DNA of 24,460 nt from positions 1 through 24,460 of the forward strand of contig CAMZBS010000027.1 of the NCBI GenBank assembly GCA_947304695.1, in the 5' to 3' direction. Positions within the stretch are counted from its first letter, which is position 1. Every line of letters starts with the position of its first letter. The notes under the pieces were generated by a model, which worked only from the letters and a program-made list of their open reading frames with translations, was not told where the DNA came from and searched no databases. This document shows positions 6,984 through 13,572 of this stretch, piece after piece. The translations under genes and the position numbers were made by a program. Source of the DNA: an uncultured Prevotella sp. (GTDB lineage: Bacteria; Bacteroidota; Bacteroidia; Bacteroidales; Bacteroidaceae).

Positions 6984-8615
6984 TCACTGTGGACCCTTTT
7001 TTATTTGTTTAAGCAGAATGTTGATTTCCACAGCCAGCATCGTGGTGAAGAGAATGAGGAACAGGATGAACGTAATCATCACACTGACAGACTGCAGGTC
7101 GCTTACGGCGGCCCAGGTGGGCAACATGTCCTGAATGGTCCACGGCTGTCGACCGAACTCAGCCACCAGCCAACCACTCTCTGAGGCAATGTAGGCTAAG
7201 GGCAGCAACACGATGGGCACCCAGTAGTGCCAGGCCGGCAAACGGGTGAGATCGTTGGAGTCAACTTCCGTTTCAGGTATGAGGCAGAAGGCGGCCAACA
7301 GTCTACGGGTAATTGTTGAGAGGGCCGGAATCTGGAAGGCCATGATGGCCAGGACGGCAAAGTAGAGAATGAAGATGCAGCCCAGCCCCACCATGATGCG
7401 GAATGCCCAGAAGTTCACGGGTACATAGGGCACCACCTCACTTTTGTCGCGGATGTAGCCGTAGCCGAAGTAGGGCATGTTTGAGCTGAGCGTAGAAAGC
7501 TGGGCGTTGAGCGTTGCTTCATCGGCACCTTCCGCTTTGGCCTTACGATAGGCGGCCAGGGTGGCGATGGCCATACGACCGCGTTCCATTTTCTCTTCCA
7601 CTGAAGGTTCCTGCGTGCCGTCGGGCTTTGTGTAGCCGTTCAGAATGTCGTTGATGCCTGGCACATAGCCATGGATGTCGTTGGTGGCCATGAACGAAAG
7701 GGCGTAGGGCATCTCCATCTTCAGCGGAGCCTCGGCCTCGTTCTCATAGTCGGGCTGACAGAAGGGATTCACCCATGCGATGGCTGTGAGCCCCTGATCG
7801 GTTCCACCATTATATAATGCCTCCATGGCAGCCAGTTTCATGGGCTGCACTTCGCCTACGCTCTGCGCACTCTTGTGACCGGTTGCGGCAGCACCCACAG
7901 CAGCAATCAGTCCTACTATGGCTGCAATCCTGATGCTCTCCACGGCCAGTTTCTGCTCGCGTTTCTTCCAGAGATACCAGCAGCTGACAGCCACCACGAA
8001 GATGGCACCGATGATCCACGACGAGATGACCGTATGGAAGAATTTGTCGACGGCGAAGGGTGACAGGGCCACCTGCAGGAACGACACCATCTCGTGACGC
8101 ATGGTATCGGGATTGAACTCGCAGCCCACGGGATATTGCATCCAGGCGTTGGCCACCAGAATCCACCAGGCGGAGATGGTGGCACCAAGACCGGTGAACC
8201 AGGTGGAAGCCAGGTGGAAGCCCGGCGACACCTTTTTCCATCCGAAGTACATCACGGCTACGAAAGTGCTCTCCATGAAGAAGGCCAGGATGCCTTCTAC
8301 GGCTAATGGCGCGCCAAAGATGTCGCCCACGAACCATGAGTAGTTCGACCAGTTGGTGCCGAACTCGAACTCAAGGATGATACCCGTGGCCACACCCATG
8401 GCAAAGTTCACTCCGAAGAGCTTCTGCCAGAACATGGCCACATCTTTCCAAAAACGCTTCTTCGTGCGGTAATAGCACGTTTCAGCAATGCCCATGATAA
8501 CGGCCAGACCCAGTGTGAGCGGCACGAACAGCCAGTGGTAGATAGCTGTGAGGGCAAATTGAGCGCGCGACCAGTCAATGGTCCCTGAATCGATGTTTAG
8601 AAATAGGTTTTGCAT
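6984..8615 (-). CDS. cydA: Cytochrome bd quinol oxidase subunit I (CydA)
   Basis: CydA carries the haems and quinol site of cytochrome bd oxidase, a high-affinity oxidase that lets anaerobes use or remove traces of oxygen. In the 543 residues the key positions match the E. coli protein with an offset of eight: His27 (haem b595 ligand, IYHWLFVPLTLG), Glu107 and Glu115 in VEGILAFFMES, and His194 in DKFFHTVISSW (haem b558). The Met of FRIMVGLG is the second b558 ligand. The Q-loop motif VQPMKLAAMEA and the GRQPW signature are present. Nine or so membrane helices are visible. A low-complexity stretch in the extended Q-loop region (about residues 365-378) is unusual. It follows the DUF4492-like gene by 32 bases and precedes cydB. 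Confidence 0.96.
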   Translation of the reverse strand: MQNLFLNIDSGTIDWSRAQFALTAIYHWLFVPLTLGLAVIMGIAETCYYRTKKRFWKDVAMFWQKLFGVNFAMGVATGIILEFEFGTNWSNYSWFVGDIFGAPLAVEGILAFFMESTFVAVMYFGWKKVSPGFHLASTWFTGLGATISAWWILVANAWMQYPVGCEFNPDTMRHEMVSFLQVALSPFAVDKFFHTVISSWIIGAIFVVAVSCWYLWKKREQKLAVESIRIAAIVGLIAAVGAAATGHKSAQSVGEVQPMKLAAMEALYNGGTDQGLTAIAWVNPFCQPDYENEAEAPLKMEMPYALSFMATNDIHGYVPGINDILNGYTKPDGTQEPSVEEKMERGRMAIATLAAYRKAKAEGADEATLNAQLSTLSSNMPYFGYGYIRDKSEVVPYVPVNFWAFRIMVGLGCIFILYFAVLAIMAFQIPALSTITRRLLAAFCLIPETEVDSNDLTRLPAWHYWVPIVLLPLAYIASESGWLVAEFGRQPWTIQDMLPTWAAVSDLQSVSVMITFILFLILFTTMLAVEINILLKQIKKGPQ

Positions 8616-8647
8616 ATAGTTTTAGGATTATTGGTATAGTATCGTGA

Positions 8648-8863
8648 TTAGCGGTTCAGAAGTTCCGTGGCAACAAAATCAGCCTCGTCCCCCTCTTCGG
8701 CATGTTGGCTGATGAAGTTGGGGAAGAAAAACACTTTCAGTACGGCAAAGATGATAAAGAGTTTGATAAGGATGACGGCCCAGAGCGTGCGCCCCAGCGT
8801 CATGTTTCGGAATCCATCATAATAAAGATGGAAGGTGCTGTGCAGAAAATGGCTTATCGACAT
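8648..8863 (-). CDS. DUF4492-like small membrane protein of the cyd operon
   Basis: This 71-residue protein has a polar N-terminus (HSTFHLYYDGFRNMTLGRTLW), one clear transmembrane helix at about residues 29-47 (AVILIKLFIIFAVLKVFFF), and an acidic tail (HAEEGDEADFVATELL). The YDGFRNMTLGRTLW pattern and the position just before cydA fit DUF4492, a family found beside cydAB in Bacteroidota and some Campylobacterota. By analogy with CydX/CydH-type single-helix subunits it may help assemble or stabilise the oxidase; that role is inference. It is the first gene of the operon, about 27 bases after the predicted transcription start. Confidence 0.85.
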   Translation of the reverse strand: MSISHFLHSTFHLYYDGFRNMTLGRTLWAVILIKLFIIFAVLKVFFFPNFISQHAEEGDEADFVATELLNR

Positions 8864-8897
8864 AGGCTGAAAGCTTGCTTTTGACGGTTCTTCGTCG

Positions 8898-8929
8898 CAA
8901 AGATATGAAAAAAATACATTACAGCCAAA
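8898..8929 (-). promoter_or_regulatory. Promoter of the cyd operon (TTTG-N20-TATCTTTG)
   Basis: Minus-strand TTTG at 8929-8926 and TATCTTTG at 8905-8898 are separated by exactly 20 bases, a full consensus Bacteroidota promoter. The start would be near 8890. It is divergent from the promoter at 8954-8985, with 24 bases between the two -33 elements, so one regulator could affect both. Confidence 0.83.
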
Positions 8930-8953
8930 TAATCATAAATAAAAAGCACTTTT

Positions 8954-8985
8954 CTTGGCTATTTCGTGTGAAATAGCTAAATTTG
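8954..8985 (+). promoter_or_regulatory. Promoter of the exporter operon, with a palindrome filling the spacer
   Basis: CTTG at 8954-8957 (-33) and TAAATTTG at 8978-8985 (-7) are 20 bases apart. The whole 20-base spacer (8958-8977) is a perfect inverted repeat: GCTATTTC, loop GTGT, GAAATAGC. A palindrome in this position is a good candidate operator for a dimeric repressor, or may simply shape the promoter. The start would be near 8992, about 20 bases before the ATG at 9012. Confidence 0.75.
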
Positions 8986-9011
8986 CACGCACTTTTTACA
9001 AAAATTAGATA

Positions 9012-9863
9012 ATGAAAAAAGTTCTTATTGGATTGGCAGTATTAGCTATACTGGCTTTGGCAGGAATTGCCGTTTGGTTGTTTATGGGATTGCAGGAACA
9101 GCGACAGGTGAATCAGGAAATGCAGGAACTGGCCGAGCTTGACAAGCAGGAAATGGAAAACGAATATGAGCGCTTCACCTTGCAGTATAGCGAAATGATG
9201 ACTCAGATTAACAACGACTCTATTGTAGCCCAGCTCACTCAGTTGTTGGAAGAACTGAAGCAGGTGAAGGCATCCGATGCCAGGGAGATAGCCCGACTGA
9301 AGAAGGAACTGGCAACGGTGCGCGAAGTGCTGAGAAGCTATATCCGACAGGTGGATTCGCTGAACCAGGTGAATCTGGCATTGCGCGACGAGAATTCACA
9401 GATCAGAAGCGAACTGGAGGAGACCAACCGTACGGCGCAGGTTCTGCAAACGGAAAAGGCTTCGCTCAGCGAGAAGGTAGCCATTGCTGCCCAATTGGAT
9501 GCCACGAACATTGTGATGACACCACTGAACAAGCGTAACAAGGCAGCCAAGAAGATGAAGGACTGCAAGCAGATTCAGGTGAGTTTCAACATTGCCCGCA
9601 ACGTGACGGCAACCAATGGCACACGTACCGTCTATGTACGCATTCAGACTCCTAACGGCACAGTGCTGAACGGTGGTGGAACCTTTGCCTACGAGAACCG
9701 ACAGCTGGAGTATTCCATGCGTAAATCCATTGAATATACAGGTGAGGAAACACAGGTCACGACGTTCTGGAATGTCAATGAGTTCCTGGATGGCGGTGAC
9801 TACCGTGTGAGCATTTTCGTAGATGGCAATATGATTGGTTCGAGAACCTTTAGCGTCAAATAA
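9012..9863 (+). CDS. Membrane-anchored coiled-coil protein of unknown function
   Basis: This 283-residue protein has an N-terminal hydrophobic anchor (VLIGLAVLAILALAGIAVWLFMG). A long heptad-rich region follows, about residues 28-160, rich in Glu, Gln and Leu and including ELKQVKASDAREIARLKKEL and NQVNLALRDENSQIRSELEE; this should be a coiled coil. The C-terminal 110 residues look like a beta-rich domain (IQVSFNIARNVTATNGTRTVYVRIQTP... ending in GGDYRVSIFVDGNMIGSRTFSVK), perhaps Ig-like. I do not recognise a named family with a known function. It is the first gene of the exporter operon, nine bases before the TolC-type gene. A structural or gating role in the envelope, spanning the periplasm, is therefore possible but unproven. 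Confidence 0.8.
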   Translation: MKKVLIGLAVLAILALAGIAVWLFMGLQEQRQVNQEMQELAELDKQEMENEYERFTLQYSEMMTQINNDSIVAQLTQLLEELKQVKASDAREIARLKKELATVREVLRSYIRQVDSLNQVNLALRDENSQIRSELEETNRTAQVLQTEKASLSEKVAIAAQLDATNIVMTPLNKRNKAAKKMKDCKQIQVSFNIARNVTATNGTRTVYVRIQTPNGTVLNGGGTFAYENRQLEYSMRKSIEYTGEETQVTTFWNVNEFLDGGDYRVSIFVDGNMIGSRTFSVK

Positions 9864-9872
9864 AAAAGTAAG

Positions 9873-11345
9873 ATGAACAGAGTCTTAGGAATACTTTTGC
9901 TTGTTAGTGCTTCCTTGCCCGTAGGTGCTCAGCGGGTGCTGAGCCTTGACAGTTGCAGGGCACTGGCATTGCGCAACAACAAGCAATTGGGCGTTTCCAA
10001 GCTGAAACAAGAGGTGGCTTCCAATGTCAGGAAGTCGGCACGTACGAAGTACCTGCCTCATGTGTCAGCCCTTGGTACTTACCAGTACACCAGCGAGGAA
10101 ATATCCCTTCTGAGTGATGACCAGAAATCGAGCCTCCAGAACTTAGGCACCAACACTGTAACAGCCATTCAGGGTTCCATGGCCAATGTGGCTCCCAGTC
10201 TGTCGCAGTTGTCTGGCATACTTTCCACATTGGGCATACCTGCCGGTACGTTCCAGCAGCTTGGCACTGGTGTGGCCGGTCTGCTGAACAGCGAAGGTCA
10301 GAAGATTGTGGATGCCTTTCATACGGATACACGTAACTTATGGGCTGGCGCGGTGGTTGTTACGCAGCCCGTGTTTATGGGCGGTGCTATTGTGGCCATG
10401 AACAAACTGGCTGACTTGGGAGAGCAGATGGCTGCCAACTCTACCGAAGCCAGCCGACAGACGGTTCTCTATGCCACCGATCAGGCATATTGGCAGGTGG
10501 TTTCGTTGAACCATAAGAAGCGGTTGGCCGAGAGTTACCTGAATCTGGTGAAGAAACTGGACGGCGACGTGCAGAAGATGATTGAGGAGGGCGTGGCCAC
10601 TCGGAGCGAAGGCCTGAGCGTGAGTGTGAAGGTGAGTGAGGCCGAGATGGCCGTGCAGAAGGTCAACGACGGACTGGCACTCTCCAAAATGCTGCTTTGT
10701 CAGATGATGGGACTGCCCATCAAGGAAGATATTACATTGGCCGACGAAGAGAACCTCACCTCTGGCTTCTCCCCTTGGAGAGGGTCTAGTTTCGAGGCTC
10801 GTCCTGAACTGAAGATGCTTGACACTGGTGTGGAGATGAGCCGTCAGGCCACACGCATCATGAAGGCCGGTGCCTTGCCGCAGGTGGCCTTGATGGGTGG
10901 CTATGCCGTGAGCAATCCCAGTTTGGTGAACGGCTTTGAGAAGAAGTTCCACGGTTTCTGGAATGTGGGCGTGTTGGTGCGTGTTCCCATTTGGAACTGG
11001 GGTGACGTAATGTATAAGGTACGCGCGTCAAAAGGTGCCACTGCCATTGTTTCGCTGGAACGTGATGAGGCCCGTGAGAAGATTGAGCTGCAGGTGAACC
11101 AGTCGACGTTCAAGGTCGATGAGGCCCACAAGCGCCTGACTATGGCCGAGGCAGGCATCAAACGGGCCGACGAGAATCTGCGCACGGCCAATCTCGGTTT
11201 CCAGGAGGGTGTTATCTCGCCTACTGTTGTGATGGAGGCCCAGACGGCATGGTTGCAGGCACAGTCGCAGAAGATTGATGCCGAGATTGACGTGCGGCTC
11301 AGTCAGGTTGACCTACAGAAAGCACTGGGTGTGCTGGCTCCCTAA
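9873..11345 (+). CDS. TolC-family outer-membrane efflux protein
   Basis: This is the outer-membrane channel of a tripartite exporter. The 490-residue product has a signal peptide ending near VGAQ. It then shows the two-fold repeated helical pattern of the OEP family: LDSCRALALRNNKQLGVSKLKQEVA, later ATDQAYWQVVSLNHKKRLAESYLNLVKKL, and in the second half RPELKMLDTGVEMSRQATRIMKAGALPQVALMGGY and EKIELQVNQSTFKVDEAHKRL. It ends with FQEGVISPTVVMEAQTAWLQAQSQKIDAEIDVRLSQVDLQKALG. The length is normal. The loop near residues 296-307 (LTSGFSPWRGSS) replaces the usual helix-linking segment; its DNA contains a short palindrome and may be repeat-derived. Adaptor and permease genes follow in the same operon. 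Confidence 0.92.
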   Translation: MNRVLGILLLVSASLPVGAQRVLSLDSCRALALRNNKQLGVSKLKQEVASNVRKSARTKYLPHVSALGTYQYTSEEISLLSDDQKSSLQNLGTNTVTAIQGSMANVAPSLSQLSGILSTLGIPAGTFQQLGTGVAGLLNSEGQKIVDAFHTDTRNLWAGAVVVTQPVFMGGAIVAMNKLADLGEQMAANSTEASRQTVLYATDQAYWQVVSLNHKKRLAESYLNLVKKLDGDVQKMIEEGVATRSEGLSVSVKVSEAEMAVQKVNDGLALSKMLLCQMMGLPIKEDITLADEENLTSGFSPWRGSSFEARPELKMLDTGVEMSRQATRIMKAGALPQVALMGGYAVSNPSLVNGFEKKFHGFWNVGVLVRVPIWNWGDVMYKVRASKGATAIVSLERDEAREKIELQVNQSTFKVDEAHKRLTMAEAGIKRADENLRTANLGFQEGVISPTVVMEAQTAWLQAQSQKIDAEIDVRLSQVDLQKALGVLAP

Positions 11346-11406
11346 GCGATGGTAGTGGGAGTTTGAACAGACAACGATAGAAAATAAACGCAAAACAGAA
11401 TATATT

Positions 11407-12393
11407 ATGAACCAGGCAAAAGTACAGCATAACAACATCCTGTTGGCCATTCTTGGTTTTTTAGTAGTGGTGATCATTGTGGCCGTCATTGGCTTCTTCA
11501 CATTAGGCCGTGATCCTGAACTGATTCAGGGTCAGGTCGAAGTGAGTGAATATCGTGTGTCGAGCAAGGTGCCGGGCCGCATCCTTGAAATCCGTGTGAA
11601 GGAAGGCGACTATGTGAAGGCGGGCGACACACTGGCCATTCTCGATGCACCCGAGGTGCGTGCAAAGATGGCACAGGCCCAGGGAGCGGAGGATGGTGCT
11701 TCTGCCCTTGAGCAGATGGCCCGCAATGGTGCCCGCAAGGAGCAGATACAAGGTGCCTTCCAACTTTTACAGAAGGCCAAGGCTGGTCTTGAGATAGCTG
11801 AGAAATCGTATAACCGCGTGCAGCGACTCTTCGACGAGGGCGTGATGAGTGCCCAGAAACGCGATGAGGCTTTCGCCAACTACAAGGCAATGGAGGCCAC
11901 CTATGCTGCTGCCAAGAGCCAGTACGACATGGCTGTGAACGGAGCTCGCCAGGAAGAGAAACTGGCAGCTCAGGCTCAGGTAAACCGTGCCAAGGGTGCC
12001 GTGCAGGAAGTTCGGAGCTATATCAGTGAAACCGTGCAGCTGGCACAGATGGACGGCGAGGTGAGCAGCATCTATCCCAAGGTGGGCGAGCTTGTGGGAA
12101 CGGGCAGCCCCATCATGACCATTTCGATGATGCAGGACCTGTGGGGCACCTTCAATGTGCGTGAAGACCAGTTGAATGGCATGCAGGTGGGAACCGAACT
12201 GACCGCTTTTGTACCGGCCTTCAATAAGGAAATGAAGATGAAAGTCTACCACATGAAGGATCAGGGTTCGTATGCCGTGTGGAAAGCCACGAAGGCCAAT
12301 GGCCAGTATGACCTGAAGACTTTTGAGGTGAAGGCCCGTCCCATTGAGAAGTTTGAGGGTCTGCGTCCGGGCATGTCGCTCATTGTAAAATAG
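11407..12393 (+). CDS. HlyD-family periplasmic adaptor (membrane fusion protein)
   Basis: This 328-residue protein should link the inner-membrane permeases to the TolC-type channel. It has one N-terminal membrane helix (ILLAILGFLVVVIIVAVIGFF, residues 11-31), then the first half of the lipoyl (biotinyl-like) domain (VSSKVPGRILEIRVKEGDYVKAGDTLAILDAPE), and a helical hairpin of about 125 residues (LLQKAKAGLEIAEKSYNRVQRLFDEGVMSAQKRDEA). The second lipoyl half follows (LAQMDGEVSSIYPKVGELVGTGSPIMTI), then a beta-barrel ending GLRPGMSLIVK. The pattern is closest to YbhG/YhiI-type adaptors that serve ABC-2 exporters. It starts 61 bases after the TolC-type gene and ends nine bases before the first permease. 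Confidence 0.92.
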   Translation: MNQAKVQHNNILLAILGFLVVVIIVAVIGFFTLGRDPELIQGQVEVSEYRVSSKVPGRILEIRVKEGDYVKAGDTLAILDAPEVRAKMAQAQGAEDGASALEQMARNGARKEQIQGAFQLLQKAKAGLEIAEKSYNRVQRLFDEGVMSAQKRDEAFANYKAMEATYAAAKSQYDMAVNGARQEEKLAAQAQVNRAKGAVQEVRSYISETVQLAQMDGEVSSIYPKVGELVGTGSPIMTISMMQDLWGTFNVREDQLNGMQVGTELTAFVPAFNKEMKMKVYHMKDQGSYAVWKATKANGQYDLKTFEVKARPIEKFEGLRPGMSLIVK

Positions 12394-12402
12394 AGACCTT
12401 CA

Positions 12403-13572
12403 ATGAGTAGCGAGAACTCATTCTTTGGCATCGTCCTGCGGGAACTGCTGATTCTCAGAAGGAATCACATCTACCGCTTCAGCATGGTTGTCTTTCCGCT
12501 GCTGGTGATGTTTTTCTTCACTTCGCTGATGGACGATGGCCTGCCCGTGAATCTGCCCATAGCCGTGGTAGACCAGGACAATACCTCGACCACACGGGCC
12601 CTGACGCGCCGTCTCGATGCCTTGCAGTCAACCCGTGTGGTAGCCCATTATCCTACTTTGGGTGAGGCACGTCATGCCATGCAGCGGAATGAGATCTACG
12701 GATTCATTTATTTCCCCAAGAACACTACCGATGACCTGCTGGCCAGCCGTCAGCCTAAGATGTCGTTCTATTACACCTATACTTCGCTTACGGCAGGCTC
12801 TCTGGTGATGAAAGACCTGAAAACCATCTCCACCCTGGGTTCTGCCGCCGTAGGACAGGCTACTTTGCAGGCCAAAGGAGCCACCAATAAACAGATTGAG
12901 ACGCTGCTACAGCCCATCCGCATTGACCTGCACCAGATTGCGAATCCCTGGGGCAGCTATAACTCTTATCTCACCACCGCCTTCGTGCCGGGGCTCTACA
13001 TGCTTTTCATCTTTCTCATCTCTGCCTATTCGCTTGGCAACGAGATGAAGTTCGGTACTTCGAAGCAATGGGTCGAGATGGCCGGAGGCAGCATCCTGAA
13101 GGCACTCTTAGGCAAGTTCCTGCCGCAGACGCTTATCTGGCTGGCCGTGGTGTTCATCTATCAGTGGTACGTATTCTTCCATCTGGGCTTCCCCCATCTG
13201 GGCAGTCCGTGGATGCTGCTCCTGCTGGCACTCGTCCAGGTGCTGGCTGCTCAAGGGTTCGGCATCTTCGCCTTTGGCTTGATGCCCTCGTTGCGCATGT
13301 CGATGAGTGTCTGTTCGCTGTGGGCTGTGCTCAGTCTCTCTATGGCAGGCTCGGCCTTTCCGGTCATGGGCATGGACGGCCCGTTGCAGTCACTTTCCTG
13401 GCTGTTCCCCCTGCGCCATTACTTCATGATTTATCAAATCTGTGTGTTCAACGGCTATCCCCTTGTTGAAGCCTGGTTCCATTTTGCCGCACTCGTGGCT
13501 TTCACGCTGCTGCCGTGGTTTGTCATGGGGAAGATAAAGAATGCAATGCTTACCTATGTCTATATTCCGTAA
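12403..13572 (+). CDS. ABC-2 type transporter permease, first subunit
   Basis: This 389-residue inner-membrane protein has the ABC2_membrane_3 layout. There is one N-terminal helix (YRFSMVVFPLLVMFFFTSLMDD) and a periplasmic domain of about 150 residues (PIAVVDQDNTSTTRALTRRLDA, GEARHAMQRNEIYGFIYFP). Five or more C-terminal helices follow, including PGLYMLFIFLISAYSLGNEMKFG, TLIWLAVVFIYQWYVFF, the VLAAQGFGIFAFGLMPSLRMSMS segment and a final WLFPLRHYFMIYQI. It matches YbhS/YbhR/YhhJ-like exporter permeases. It starts nine bases after the adaptor gene, and its end overlaps the start of its paralogue. No ATP-binding domain is fused to it and no ATPase gene is in the operon. The substrate is unknown. 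Confidence 0.92.
   Translation: MSSENSFFGIVLRELLILRRNHIYRFSMVVFPLLVMFFFTSLMDDGLPVNLPIAVVDQDNTSTTRALTRRLDALQSTRVVAHYPTLGEARHAMQRNEIYGFIYFPKNTTDDLLASRQPKMSFYYTYTSLTAGSLVMKDLKTISTLGSAAVGQATLQAKGATNKQIETLLQPIRIDLHQIANPWGSYNSYLTTAFVPGLYMLFIFLISAYSLGNEMKFGTSKQWVEMAGGSILKALLGKFLPQTLIWLAVVFIYQWYVFFHLGFPHLGSPWMLLLLALVQVLAAQGFGIFAFGLMPSLRMSMSVCSLWAVLSLSMAGSAFPVMGMDGPLQSLSWLFPLRHYFMIYQICVFNGYPLVEAWFHFAALVAFTLLPWFVMGKIKNAMLTYVYIP

Noticed and set aside
10338..10952. Minus-strand open frame of 204 codons opposite the TolC-type gene
   Set aside because: Shadow frame rich in His and Leu with no recognisable motif; the sense gene is convincing.
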